Shown here one piece after another: positions 16,212-24,622 of a stretch of DNA of 32,855 nt. The position numbers and the translations under genes are program-made. The notes beneath the pieces are model-generated. The model made no database searches. It had not been told where the DNA came from and was given only the letters and a program-made list of their open reading frames with translations. Origin of the DNA: Phycisphaerales bacterium (GTDB taxonomy: Bacteria > Planctomycetota > Phycisphaerae > Phycisphaerales > SM1A02); the NCBI GenBank assembly GCA_028823105.1, contig JAPKCC010000031.1, positions 1 through 32,855 of the forward strand, written 5' to 3'. How positions within the stretch are numbered: position 1 is the first letter of the stretch; every line of letters begins with the position of its first letter.

Positions 16212-17375
16212 CTACGACGGTTCGGGCCACGGTCCGTCCCGGGTCACGTTGACGAGCTTCTCCCCGTCCAGACGAAACAGTCCGCCGGAGCATCCGAACC
16301 AGAGGACGCCATCCTTGTCCTGGAACATTTCCTGCACATGGGCGCCGTTCGGTCCGTGGCAGTACGCGTACATGCTTCCGCTGCCACACGGGCACGGAAG
16401 CTCGTTGATCGTCAGCCCCTGATCGGCACCGAATGCGGTGAAGGTCGTGCCGTCGTAGCGGCATGCGCCGGCACCGAGGGTGGAGAACCACAGGTGGCCC
16501 GTCTGGTCTTCGAAGATCTCGTAGACGCGATCATTGTTCAGCCCGTCCTTCTTGGTGAAGTTCCGGAACGACGTGCCGTCGTAACAACTCACGCCGCCAC
16601 CGTTGGTGCCGATCCAAATCTTTCCGCGGCGATCACCCTGGATGCATCGAACTTGATTTCCTGCGAGACCGTCCTTGACCGCGAAACTGGTGAACGATTC
16701 GCCGTCGTACCGGTGCACGCCCTCGCCGTCGGTGCCGAACCAGAGGTTTCCGGCCTGGTCCTCGAACATGCCGAAGACCACTTTCGGCGTAAACCGAGAT
16801 GATGGATTTTCGACCTCGACTCTCGGAAGTGGGAACGGCACGAACGACGTGCCGTCAAATCGGCAGACACCGCGGTGGGTGCCGGCCCAGATGGTGCCCG
16901 ATCGGTCTCGCATCAGACTCCACACGCTGTGGTCGCTGAGGCCGTCAGCCACCGTGAAGTTGGTGAAGATCCCCGACTCGTAGCGACTGACGCCACCATC
17001 CGTCGCGAACCACATCGCGCCGCCACCGTCCTGCAGGATTCCGCGAACCGCCGAACCGCCGAAGCCCTCCTTCACACTGAGGTAGGTGAGCGTCTTTCCG
17101 TCATAGCGACAGATGCCGTCACCGTTGGTGCCGAACCAGAAGTCACCATCTCGGTCTTGGAAGACTTCGCGAATATACGCGCTGATCTGTGGCGGCTGGT
17201 CGAGGATCCAGATCTGCGGGGCAGGAGGCCCCGCCAGTTCTTGAGCGGCCGTGAAGCGTGGGGCCGACGACACGGCGGCGAAACACGCGATGACCAGCCA
17301 CAGCGGTACCACGCCGATGGAGGTGGACTTGCTTCGAAGATTGGTCGATTGGACACGATTCTCCATCGTGTTCAT
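16212..17375 (-). CDS. Secreted two-component-regulator-propeller (Reg_prop) protein
   Basis: The 387-residue protein has an N-terminal hydrophobic signal (about residues 20-44) and then at least seven propeller repeats. Their hallmarks are 'DRDGDFWFGTNGDGICRYDG', 'GTIWAGTHRGVCRFDG' and 'GKIWIGTNGGGVSCYDG'. Such repeats form the periplasmic sensor of hybrid two-component systems, but here no kinase or membrane anchor follows, so it is a free-standing secreted propeller. A CPCGSG insertion interrupts the last blades. ATG 17375 has GAGGA about 8 nt upstream and overlaps the stop of the preceding DUF6288-like gene by 4 nt (ATGA), so the two are translationally coupled and probably work together. 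The ligand is unknown. Confidence 0.85.
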   Translation of the reverse strand: MNTMENRVQSTNLRSKSTSIGVVPLWLVIACFAAVSSAPRFTAAQELAGPPAPQIWILDQPPQISAYIREVFQDRDGDFWFGTNGDGICRYDGKTLTYLSVKEGFGGSAVRGILQDGGGAMWFATDGGVSRYESGIFTNFTVADGLSDHSVWSLMRDRSGTIWAGTHRGVCRFDGTSFVPFPLPRVEVENPSSRFTPKVVFGMFEDQAGNLWFGTDGEGVHRYDGESFTSFAVKDGLAGNQVRCIQGDRRGKIWIGTNGGGVSCYDGTSFRNFTKKDGLNNDRVYEIFEDQTGHLWFSTLGAGACRYDGTTFTAFGADQGLTINELPCPCGSGSMYAYCHGPNGAHVQEMFQDKDGVLWFGCSGGLFRLDGEKLVNVTRDGPWPEPS

Positions 17376-19831
17376 GACGAGATCCTCGAGTTTCCCCTGG
17401 TGGATGAGGGGGTCGGTCGGAGATCCTTCAGGGTGCGGAGTTCATCGTTTTCGTGGTGTTCGTCACTGGCGTTGATGTCACGGATCAATCCCGGGATGTC
17501 GAGCTTTTTGAGTTTTTCCGGGTTCCACTTTCGTTCGACGAGGTCGGCCTGGAGCGCTCGAAGCCTCGGGATCTCCGATCGCGCGGCACCGCCGTAGAGG
17601 CGAAGCGTGTTCAGGCAGCGATCGATGCGGTTGCCCATGCCCCAACGGTCGGGGTCGATGAGCGTCACGCACATGGGCATTCCTTCGGCGATGCGGTGTT
17701 TCGCGAAGAGATCGATTCCGGCGAGACGAATGCCGTCCGCAAACATGATCCCGCTCGGTGCCGGTTCGAGGATGGCCTCATGAATAGCCGGCAGCAGTGG
17801 TTCGATCGCCTCGAAGGAGAGGTTTTTGTAGACCGAGTCGAAGGTGCCTCTGGCGCGGCCATCTTCGTTTCGAAGCCCGGTGGCGACTGCGGCGCGGAGG
17901 GCGTCGGGATCGACGCCCTCCAGCGATTGGCCGAGCATGCCTTCGCGTCGATCAAACAGTGCGAAACACAAATACCGTTGTTGCATGCCCCGCGGATCCG
18001 AGGCGTCCGGAGCCTCGGCGAGCATCGCGAGGAGGTCGGGAAGTGCGGGCATTGCGGGGGTGCCAATCGCGGCGAGCGCCTCGGCAGCCTTGATGCGCAG
18101 CCAGAGATCTTCGGCTTCGAGTCTGGTACGGAGGGCGGGGACGAGTGAGGCGGCACGGCCTTTGAGCATGATGGCGGCCTGGCACGCGCCGAGCTGTGCA
18201 TAGAGATCATCGCGTTGGAGCATCTTGCCAAGGACCCGTGTTGGGTCACTTTCGCGTCGAGCGAGCTCGATCGCGGCGCGTTCTCGCACCACCGGTGACC
18301 AGCTTTCGAGGTTCCGGAACAACTGGCGATCCGAACGATCGGCCCACGTCTCGAGTCGGGTGCGGGAGCCCCAGTCTTGTCCATCGGCCACGATTTCTTC
18401 GGCGGTTTTACGCCCGATCTCGGGCGCGGTGCTCGGGGTGCGGCCGGTGAGGTGAATTCGATCGAGCGGTTGGGCGTAGGCGAGCAGCATCGCACCCGTC
18501 GCATCCCAGTTCCGGTAGCTGTCGGGCTTCGCCTGCGGCGGCCCCTGGTGCTGGAAGGTTCCGTTCCAACCCCGAGCCAGGTCGTAGTACCAGCCGAACT
18601 CCTCCATCCAGGCGCCGCTGGCGTTCGGTCCCGACAACGCGACGCCGGGCATCGCCCAGAGCATGTTGAAGTAGTTGCCGGTGTGGCCGTTGTCTCGCTC
18701 ACTTCCGTGGGAGGCGACGCTCATTCTCGAAAAGTACTCGGCGGCCTCGGCATCCTCCAGTAGATTGAAGAGCATCGCGGCGGCGCCGTTCTTGCCGTTG
18801 TCGTCGTGGGTCTCAATCCACGGATGATGGTCCCCGTACGGAACGCTTCCCTTGCCGACGTAGAACCGCATCAGGCGGGCGCTCTTCTCGATCGCCTCGT
18901 CGAGCTCGGGATTCTCGACGCCGGCCTTCCGGGCGAGGACCATCGAGATGGTGAGCGGAAGCCCCGGGGCGTTCATCATGCCGTAGCCGGAGAGTCGGCC
19001 GTTGGACTGCACCATTCGGTGTCCCCACGAGCCCACTTCGCTCTGGCCGTGGACGATCTCCATGGTGATCCGCTCGAGGTTCGGCATAAAGGTCTGGTCG
19101 CCCGAGGCCAGAATGTATTCCGCCATGAGAATGTTGATCGGGCCGTACCACCATGAATGCAGACTTCGCCGTTCGAGATCGGAGTACGTCGAGAACGACT
19201 CGACTTGCTGCCGGACCAGTGGGAGGTAGTCGGGGTTGCCGCTCGCGAGGAGGGCGAGGGCGTTGTAGCACCGCTCGATCGGCGTTCCCTTCTCCGGATT
19301 CGCGGCCATCTTCGCGGCGAGCGCTTTGCAACCACGTTCGAAAATCTGCGTCGACTTCCGGCAATCAAAGGGTGCGGTGGCGGCGTAGCGGCCGAGCACC
19401 GGAAGATTCACGGTGACTCTCTTCCGTCGGCCTTCGCGCCAGTTGATCAGGACGAGTCGCCCGCTGGATGCTTCGGCGGTGCCGATTGCTTGGCCCAATT
19501 CTGTGCGCGGATCGGACTTGAACAGGCGGCCCGCCGCGCCGAGGATGACGTCGCCCGGTCGGAGGATCCCGTCGGCCGGGGAGCCGGGGTCGACGGTCGT
19601 GACCATGATCTGTCGCGCCTCGCTGGTTTCCAACTTGTTGCTGTATATCCAGCCTCGAGCGCCGGTGGGACCAAGATTCCAATCGTGGGTGGCGCCCTCG
19701 GGGATCGGATCGCCTTTGGTGAAATCGGGGTTCGAGACCTTCGAGGGCGGGGCGGCATGCACCGTGGTGGTGAGCACGCAGGCGAGTAGGGCGACGGCGA
19801 TGGACGCCATGCGGGAGTGCGTTGCGATCAC
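17372..19831 (-). CDS. Secreted DUF6288-like protein with PDZ and HEAT-like parts
   Basis: The 819-residue protein has a signal peptide (MASIAVALLACVLTTTVHAA, about residues 8-27). The planctomycete-typical opening THDWNLGPTGARGWI comes next, followed by a PDZ-like domain (VDPGSPADGILRPGDVILGA) at about 75-140. A long alpha-helical middle section with many Trp/His residues (HSWWYGPINILMAEYIL, GHTGNYFNMLWAMPGVALSG) follows. The C-terminal third looks like HEAT repeats (about 525-640). This layout matches the DUF6288 family as I recall it; no activity is established. I chose GTG 19831 because AAAGG lies 7 nt upstream. ATG 19810 is a possible alternative but lacks a ribosome site. The upstream open frame to 20035 is not protein-like. 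It is coupled to the Reg_prop gene by an ATGA overlap. Confidence 0.82.
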   Translation of the reverse strand: MIATHSRMASIAVALLACVLTTTVHAAPPSKVSNPDFTKGDPIPEGATHDWNLGPTGARGWIYSNKLETSEARQIMVTTVDPGSPADGILRPGDVILGAAGRLFKSDPRTELGQAIGTAEASSGRLVLINWREGRRKRVTVNLPVLGRYAATAPFDCRKSTQIFERGCKALAAKMAANPEKGTPIERCYNALALLASGNPDYLPLVRQQVESFSTYSDLERRSLHSWWYGPINILMAEYILASGDQTFMPNLERITMEIVHGQSEVGSWGHRMVQSNGRLSGYGMMNAPGLPLTISMVLARKAGVENPELDEAIEKSARLMRFYVGKGSVPYGDHHPWIETHDDNGKNGAAAMLFNLLEDAEAAEYFSRMSVASHGSERDNGHTGNYFNMLWAMPGVALSGPNASGAWMEEFGWYYDLARGWNGTFQHQGPPQAKPDSYRNWDATGAMLLAYAQPLDRIHLTGRTPSTAPEIGRKTAEEIVADGQDWGSRTRLETWADRSDRQLFRNLESWSPVVRERAAIELARRESDPTRVLGKMLQRDDLYAQLGACQAAIMLKGRAASLVPALRTRLEAEDLWLRIKAAEALAAIGTPAMPALPDLLAMLAEAPDASDPRGMQQRYLCFALFDRREGMLGQSLEGVDPDALRAAVATGLRNEDGRARGTFDSVYKNLSFEAIEPLLPAIHEAILEPAPSGIMFADGIRLAGIDLFAKHRIAEGMPMCVTLIDPDRWGMGNRIDRCLNTLRLYGGAARSEIPRLRALQADLVERKWNPEKLKKLDIPGLIRDINASDEHHENDELRTLKDLRPTPSSTRGNSRISS

Positions 19832-20082
19832 GAAATGCCTTTCAGATGATCTTGGTCGCCGGCGATCGGGGCGAGAATGGAGTGCCGAGGGGGCTCGGCG
19901 AACGCCGTCATGGTAGTCCAACCAGGGTCGAGCCCCGTCAAGAGAATGTGCTGAAGTAGAAACCAGGACTCGCGATATGGTCTCCATGTCGGCTTTCGAG
20001 GATGATGTGGCCATCATTTCGGAATCAGGCATCACACCCTCCGGCAGGTCCGGACATGCTCCATCGGAAGGAACACGACACC

Positions 20083-21024
20083 ATGCAGACTCTTCTCGGC
20101 CGGTTCGGACTCCCGTTCTTTTTGCTCCTTCTCATTCTCGGAAGTACCGCGGTCGCGGACGCGCCGGTGAAGGTCTTCCTACTCGCGGGGCAATCCAACA
20201 TGGTCGGCGCCGGACAGATCGCGGCCAACTCGGCTCGCAACGGCGGCCAGGGATCGCTCGAATGGCTCGTCGAGTCGTCGCCGGCGAAGGAGAAGTATGC
20301 GCATCTTCGGAACTCGTCCGGCGAGTGGGTCGAACGCAAGGACGTTCGGATCTGGAACTTCGGACGCACCGGTGGGCTTGCGCCGGGATACGGATCGAAC
20401 CTCGGGACCATCGGGCCGGAGCTCGGATTCGGCACCGTGGTGGGGGAGGCCTTCGACGAACCCGTGCTGCTCATCAAGATCGCGTGGGGTGGCAAGAGCA
20501 TCGGCAAGGACTTTCGTCCGCCGAGCGCGGGTGGAGAGGTCGGTCCGGAATACCGGATCCTCGTCGATCGCACGAAGGAGGTCCTGCAGGATGCGGGAAG
20601 GCAGTTCCCCGAACTCGCCGGCCGGACCTTCGAGCTCGCGGGCATCGGTTGGCATCAGGGATGGAACGATCGGGTCAACCAAGAATTCAACGACGCCTAC
20701 GAAGTGAATCTTGCCCACTTCATCCGCGACATCCGTCGCGACCTCGATGCCCCGGACCTTCCCTTCGTCATCGCCGAGACCGGGATGAGTGGTCCTCAGG
20801 AGAAGCATCCACGAGCCCTGTCGCTCATGGCGGCACAGGCGGCGGTCGCAAAGATGCCTGAATTCAAGGGAAACGTGGCCTTCGTCGGCACCCGGAGTTT
20901 CTATCGGGAACCGGATGCCTCGCCGTCTGGCCAGCAGTATCACTGGAATAGCAACGCCGAGACCTACTACTTGATCGGGGAAGCGATGGGCAAGGCGATG
21001 TTGGTCATGGTTCCGAGCAAGTGA
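20083..21024 (+). CDS. Secreted SASA-family carbohydrate acetylesterase
   Basis: The 313-residue protein has a signal peptide (to about residue 26, VADA). A domain of the sialate O-acetylesterase (SASA, PF03629-like, CE6-related) family follows, and it should remove acetyl groups from polysaccharides outside the cytoplasm. The nucleophile motif is VFLLAGQSNM (about residues 31-40). Other family signatures are LLIKIAWGGKSI, GIGWHQGWND, FVIAETGMSG and the final QYHWNSNAETYYLIGEAM carrying the catalytic His. ATG 20083 has GGAAGGA about 10 nt upstream. The gene diverges from the DUF6288-like gene across a 251-bp gap and converges with the SGNH hydrolase gene 30 bp away. Confidence 0.87.
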   Translation: MQTLLGRFGLPFFLLLLILGSTAVADAPVKVFLLAGQSNMVGAGQIAANSARNGGQGSLEWLVESSPAKEKYAHLRNSSGEWVERKDVRIWNFGRTGGLAPGYGSNLGTIGPELGFGTVVGEAFDEPVLLIKIAWGGKSIGKDFRPPSAGGEVGPEYRILVDRTKEVLQDAGRQFPELAGRTFELAGIGWHQGWNDRVNQEFNDAYEVNLAHFIRDIRRDLDAPDLPFVIAETGMSGPQEKHPRALSLMAAQAAVAKMPEFKGNVAFVGTRSFYREPDASPSGQQYHWNSNAETYYLIGEAMGKAMLVMVPSK

Positions 21025-21054
21025 GCGGGCACGCGGGTTCGAAACCCCTCGAAT

Positions 21055-21816
21055 TCACTTGAGCGCGGGGACGATCGCCTCGGCCCACATCTCGTATCCG
21101 GTCGGCGTGAGATGGAGGAAGTCGGGCATGAGTTCCTTCGGAATCGTTCCATCGGGAAGCGTGAACTGATCGCCGAGTGCGTTGATCGTGTAGCGGGCCG
21201 GTCCGCCGGCCTTCTTGGCGGCCGCGTTTTCGGCGGCGACGAATGACCGCAAGGCCTGGTTGATCTGGCAGACATCACCTCGCATCGGATTGAAGTGCTC
21301 GCCTCGCGGGAAGATTTCGAGGATGTGAATTTTCGCGTCCGGGCACTGGGCGGCGAGCACCAGTGCAACATCGGCCATCCCGGCGAGGGTCTCTGCGGCA
21401 TCACTGGTTCCGTGGCCGAGATTATTCGTACCGATCAACAGGACCACGTGTTTTGCCTTGAGTCGCGTGACGGGTGCTTCGGCCAGTCGCCACAGGACAT
21501 TTTCGGTGCGGTCGCCCGAGTTTCCGAGGTTGAGCGCGCCGAGCGGGGCGATGTGCTTCTCCCAGACTTGCTTGCCCGGGCCTTCCCACGCCTGAGTGAT
21601 CGAGTCGCCAACGAATAGCACGTTGCACGGTTCGGCTTCGCGTGCGCGGCGAAGAAGTTCGGCCTCGCGATCAATGGCCCATTTGTCAGTTCGGGCGGCG
21701 GGGACTTGTGAGCTGGGCGGCGTCACGGCCGCGGCGGCGCCGTCCTGCGGCGAGGCGTGCGGACTCAAGGACAGCGAGCAAGAGATGGCGACGATGGCAA
21801 GGGTGTGGAAGATCAT
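21055..21816 (-). CDS. Secreted SGNH/GDSL-type hydrolase (PAF-acetylhydrolase-like)
   Basis: The 253-residue protein has a signal peptide (about residues 1-23). All four SGNH blocks are visible: VLFVGDSITQAWEG (Ser nucleophile, about 66-79), LNLGNSGDRTENVLWRL (Gly), LLIGTNNLGHGTS (Asn), and PDFLHLTPTGYEMWA (Asp-x-x-His) near the C-terminus. The pattern is closest to the PAF acetylhydrolase IB-like subgroup common in planctomycetes. A deacetylase or esterase role on extracellular carbohydrates is likely, fitting the neighbouring SASA esterase on the opposite strand. The ribosome site at ATG 21816 is weak (GGTGA). The two esterases end tail to tail. Confidence 0.87.
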   Translation of the reverse strand: MIFHTLAIVAISCSLSLSPHASPQDGAAAAVTPPSSQVPAARTDKWAIDREAELLRRAREAEPCNVLFVGDSITQAWEGPGKQVWEKHIAPLGALNLGNSGDRTENVLWRLAEAPVTRLKAKHVVLLIGTNNLGHGTSDAAETLAGMADVALVLAAQCPDAKIHILEIFPRGEHFNPMRGDVCQINQALRSFVAAENAAAKKAGGPARYTINALGDQFTLPDGTIPKELMPDFLHLTPTGYEMWAEAIVPALK

Positions 21817-21993
21817 TCGTTAATTGTTCACCCAAGACCCCGGCGGCGTCAAATCATGCCGCTTCGTTCCCCACCTCAGGATACGGCCCCCGGCGTTCGC
21901 GATTGGGAGTCTCCGAGCCGCGTGTCGAGGGCCATAGGCGTCGTCTCTGGTGGTCTGCCGCCGGGATTTCGTGCAATCCGTACCCTGAGGGCG

Positions 21994-22461
21994 ATGAGTC
22001 TTGCTGACAAGGAACAGAATGAGCACCGCCGATACTCGGTCGCCTGCTTCAATGCGGCGTGGGAGCTCATGGAACGCACAGATCGTTCTTCGGAGGACGA
22101 TCTTCGGATGATGGAGTGCTGCATGGCCTCGATTCATCATTGGCGTGGTCGCGAAGACTGCAGCCCAAAGAACCTCTCGATTGGCTACTGGCAGGCATCC
22201 AGGATTGCGTCCCTCCTGGGGCAACGCGACGGGGCAGTGAGGCATGCGGCGACCTGCCTCGATCTCAGCCGGGATCTCGGACCGTTCCTGTGTGGGTATG
22301 CAGAAGAAGCGACTGCCAGAGCAGCCTTGATCGACGGCGATGTCAGCCGCGCGAGAATTCATCTCAAGGAGGCGACGGCGCTCTGCGCAGAAGTCACCGA
22401 TCCGCAGGGTCGCGGAATGCTCGACGCGGACCTCATCGAACTGGCGGATCGGCTCGCCTAG
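21994..22461 (+). CDS. Small helical TPR-like protein of unknown function
   Basis: The 155-residue protein is all-helical by pattern: RRYSVACFNAAWELMERTD, EDDLRMMECCMASIHHW, SIGYWQASRIASLLGQRD, VRHAATCLDLSRDLG, EEATARAALIDGDVSRARI. The spacing resembles three or four tetratricopeptide-like hairpins. Similar short proteins are widespread in bacteria as uncharacterised hypotheticals. No signal peptide or membrane segment is present, so it is probably cytoplasmic. ATG 21994 has GAGG about 4 nt upstream and begins the conserved part; the upstream open frame to 21757 overlaps the divergent SGNH gene and is not protein-like. The function is not known. Confidence 0.75.
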   Translation: MSLADKEQNEHRRYSVACFNAAWELMERTDRSSEDDLRMMECCMASIHHWRGREDCSPKNLSIGYWQASRIASLLGQRDGAVRHAATCLDLSRDLGPFLCGYAEEATARAALIDGDVSRARIHLKEATALCAEVTDPQGRGMLDADLIELADRLA

Positions 22462-22536
22462 ACATCAACGCCGATGGTGATGGAGGCATCGTCACGACGC
22501 AGAACGACGATCGACGTCCGGAATCGCCTCGACCGG

Positions 22537-22614
22537 TCACTCGGGCGTCATGATCAGGCACACGTGGCATCGGAATTCGAGATACCTCGGACTCGACTCG
22601 AGCAGGCGTTTCAT
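22537..22614 (-). other. Possible micro-ORF in gap before aquaporin gene
   Basis: Within the 297-bp gap 22462-22758, the minus strand can encode a 25-residue peptide, MKRLLESSPRYLEFRCHVCL plus five residues. The frame is open about 40 codons further upstream with protein-like composition but no start codon. A CxxC-like pair (CHVC) is present. There is no convincing ribosome site, so it is listed only as a possibility. Confidence 0.18.
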
Positions 22615-22652
22615 CCCGTCGTCCAGCGGCGATGGTTCGAACGCGGTCGCCG

Positions 22653-22661
22653 TGATATTCT
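22653..22661 (+). promoter_or_regulatory. Candidate extended -10 promoter for aquaporin operon
   Basis: TGATATTCT (TGn followed by TATTCT) lies 97 bp before the aquaporin GTG. The same TGnTATTCT pattern appears before the thioredoxin gene at 24587-24595. No good -35 hexamer was found, which is acceptable for an extended -10 element. Confidence 0.3.
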
Positions 22662-22758
22662 CCGAAGGCCGGCAAGATCTTCTTTCCAGGAACAGGTCGG
22701 ATGACGTGAGGATCCTCGATCAGGGGATTCTCCATCTGCCTACCGTCAGGAGTCGGTC

Positions 22759-23430
22759 GTGATCCCCGCGAAACTGCTCGTCGAGTTCATCGGCACGTTC
22801 ATTCTCACGCTGACCACCGGCATGACTGGCCTGGCCGGGGTCTACTTCGGCGCCGCCGCGTCATGGTTCGGCCCGATGGTGATTGCGGGCGTGCTCACGG
22901 TGATGATTTTCGCGGTCAGGAACATCTCCGGGGCGCACTTTAACCCTGCGGTCACCCTCGCCCTCACGCTCCAAGGCAACTTTCCGCGGAAGAATGCCGG
23001 GCCGTACATGGCGGCTCAGATTCTCGCGGCGGTCCTTGCCGGATTCCTCGTGCTCGCCCTCAAGGGCGCGATGGCCGCCGAGGAACTCGTGGTCGCACCG
23101 CTCGAACTCGCCGCCATTCCCACGCTGGTCTTCGAGATTTTCTTCACCTTCGCGCTGATCTCCGTGATTCTCATCGTCGCGACGACGAAGGACTCCGCGG
23201 GACATCGGTTCTTCGACATCTTCGTCGGTCTCACCGTGTTCGTCGGGTCCTACGTGGCCGGACCGGTCTCGGGCGGGGCGTTCAACCCCGCCGTCACCTT
23301 CGGGCTCGCGACCATGGGGTTCTTGAACCTCTCGGACACTTGGATGCACTTCTGCGGGCAGTTCACCGGCGCCTTCGTCGCCGTCGCGGTCTTCAGCGTT
23401 ACGATGAAGCCCAGTACCCGTGACGAATGA
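22759..23430 (+). CDS. MIP/aquaporin-family channel
   Basis: The 223-residue inner-membrane protein has six hydrophobic segments and the two half-helix motifs of aquaporins: GAHFNPAVTLAL (NPA at residues 62-64) and GAFNPAVTFGL (NPA at 176-178). It should form a water or small-solute channel. The residue after the second NPA is Val179, where classical aquaporins and glyceroporins have the selectivity-filter arginine, so the pore may be wider or differently selective. The usual TM5 histidine position also looks replaced (FVGSYVAGP). GTG 22759 is supported by AGGAG 7 nt upstream. The HIT gene starts 15 bp after its stop, so the two are very likely co-transcribed. Confidence 0.88.
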   Translation: MIPAKLLVEFIGTFILTLTTGMTGLAGVYFGAAASWFGPMVIAGVLTVMIFAVRNISGAHFNPAVTLALTLQGNFPRKNAGPYMAAQILAAVLAGFLVLALKGAMAAEELVVAPLELAAIPTLVFEIFFTFALISVILIVATTKDSAGHRFFDIFVGLTVFVGSYVAGPVSGGAFNPAVTFGLATMGFLNLSDTWMHFCGQFTGAFVAVAVFSVTMKPSTRDE

Positions 23431-23445
23431 CAGAGAAGGCGACGT

Positions 23446-23937
23446 GTGCACATGACAGAAACCAAAGTCCGTCCCATCGCCGATCGGCTCGATCGACTTC
23501 GCCGTGGAGATGATCCACAACTCATCGCACGCATGGCGAGTGGGTGGGCGATTCTCGGCAATCACCAGCCGGGTCCGATCAACGGCTGCTGCATGCTCCT
23601 ACCGGATCCCGTGGTTCCGTCGATCAACGATCTGAATGAGCAGGAACGAGTCGCGTTCATGACCGATTTCGTGCGGCTCGGAGATGCGGTACTCGCGGTG
23701 ACCGGGGCGGAGCGGATCAACTATCTAATCCTCTGCAACCAAGTGCCGGAATTGCATGGCCATGCGATTCCCAGGTTCGCCACGGAGGACTCCGAGGCTC
23801 GAAAGCTCGGACCGTTCGAAGCCTACGACTTCGCCAAGGCTCGGAAGGCTGATGCGGAGGGGCACGATGGGCCACTGATCGCACGGCTTCGGGTTGCACT
23901 CGATCAACTGACCACCCCCAAGGCATCAGGCTCATGA
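23446..23937 (+). CDS. HIT-family nucleotide hydrolase/transferase
   Basis: The 163-residue cytoplasmic protein has the HIT-family pattern: an early GCCMLLPDPVVPSINDLNEQ block that resembles the ligand-binding strand, NYLILCNQVPELHGHAIPRF, and a helical tail. The active-site triad normally reads HxHxH; here it is ELHGHAIPR, so His104 and His106 remain and the first His is Glu. Relatives cleave diadenosine polyphosphates or nucleoside phosphoramidates, and the true substrate here is not known. GTG 23446 has AAGG 6 nt upstream; the in-frame ATG at 23452 is an alternative. It lies between the aquaporin and GNAT genes in what looks like one operon. Confidence 0.78.
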   Translation: MHMTETKVRPIADRLDRLRRGDDPQLIARMASGWAILGNHQPGPINGCCMLLPDPVVPSINDLNEQERVAFMTDFVRLGDAVLAVTGAERINYLILCNQVPELHGHAIPRFATEDSEARKLGPFEAYDFAKARKADAEGHDGPLIARLRVALDQLTTPKASGS

Positions 23938-23986
23938 GGAGTCGGAAGGCGACCGTGGGGCGAATCGGATCCGAAGCTGGTGTGCC

Positions 23987-24520
23987 GTGGACCATCTGAA
24001 GCCGGAGCGGGTCGTTCCCATCGATGATTCAGAGGTTGACGACCGGCTTGATCGAGAGATCCGGGAATTGCTCTCGGCGTGTTTCATCAAAACGGGCGAC
24101 GAGGTCTTTCGAGATCGTCGCTACTTCACCGAGATGCCGAGTCGGCGATGGTTGCTGCGGGATGAAGGTCGCCTGGTCGCTCATGTCGCGGTGCATGAGC
24201 GAACCATCGAAGACGGGATTCGGATGCTCGGGATCGCCGAAGTCTGTGTCACCCCGACCCACCGCGGACGCGGGCTGATGCAGGGATTGCTCAGGGCCGT
24301 CCACGAATGGGGGGGCGATGCGGGGTTCGGCTTTGCGACGCTCTTCGGTCGGCCGGATATCTACGCTTCGAGTGGATATCAACGGTGCCCGGAGCCAGTG
24401 ATGGTCCTTGAAGGCGGCTCGAAGAAGGTGGTACGCCCGCCCGGAGATTTTCTGATCCGCCGTCTCGGGGTGTGGCGCTGGCCGCCACACGTCGTCGATC
24501 TCGGCGGGCCCGTGTTCTGA
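23987..24520 (+). CDS. GNAT-family N-acetyltransferase
   Basis: The 177-residue protein carries the acetyl-CoA-binding GNAT core: LRDEGRLVAHVAVHER strand region, then IAEVCVTPTHRGRGLMQGLL with the R-G-R-G-L-M pyrophosphate loop at residues 93-98. LFGRPDIYASSGYQRC is typical of the Eis-like or predicted-acetyltransferase subgroup. The C-terminal region is Arg/Trp-rich. It should acetylate a small molecule or protein in the cytoplasm; the acceptor is unknown. The GTG at 23987 begins the conserved frame, without a strong ribosome site. The gene is 49 bp after the HIT gene on the same strand, so co-transcription is probable. Confidence 0.8.
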   Translation: MDHLKPERVVPIDDSEVDDRLDREIRELLSACFIKTGDEVFRDRRYFTEMPSRRWLLRDEGRLVAHVAVHERTIEDGIRMLGIAEVCVTPTHRGRGLMQGLLRAVHEWGGDAGFGFATLFGRPDIYASSGYQRCPEPVMVLEGGSKKVVRPPGDFLIRRLGVWRWPPHVVDLGGPVF

Positions 24521-24586
24521 ACACCGATGTGGGGCACTCGTATCCGCTGGATCAAGCATCGCGGGCGTGGGCCGACCGGCGCCTCG

Positions 24587-24595
24587 TGGTATTCT
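24587..24595 (+). promoter_or_regulatory. Candidate extended -10 promoter for thioredoxin-like gene
   Basis: TGGTATTCT fits an extended -10 (TGn plus TATTCT). Transcription would start near 24602, just upstream of the AAGGAG at 24611-24616. No convincing -35 box is present. Confidence 0.35.
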
Positions 24596-24622
24596 GCTCG
24601 AACCTCTTGAAAGGAGTCAATG

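Noticed and set aside
19913-19941. TTGACG with a 17-bp spacer to GACTAC on the minus strand, as promoter of the DUF6288-like gene
   Set aside because: The -35 is good but the -10 matches only two of six bases; the better TACCAT is spaced at 20 bp.
21035-21047. gggttcgaaaccc between the SASA and SGNH genes resembles a tRNA T-arm
   Set aside because: No acceptor, D or anticodon arm can be built around it in the 30-bp gap; it is a chance 5-bp hairpin, possibly a weak terminator.
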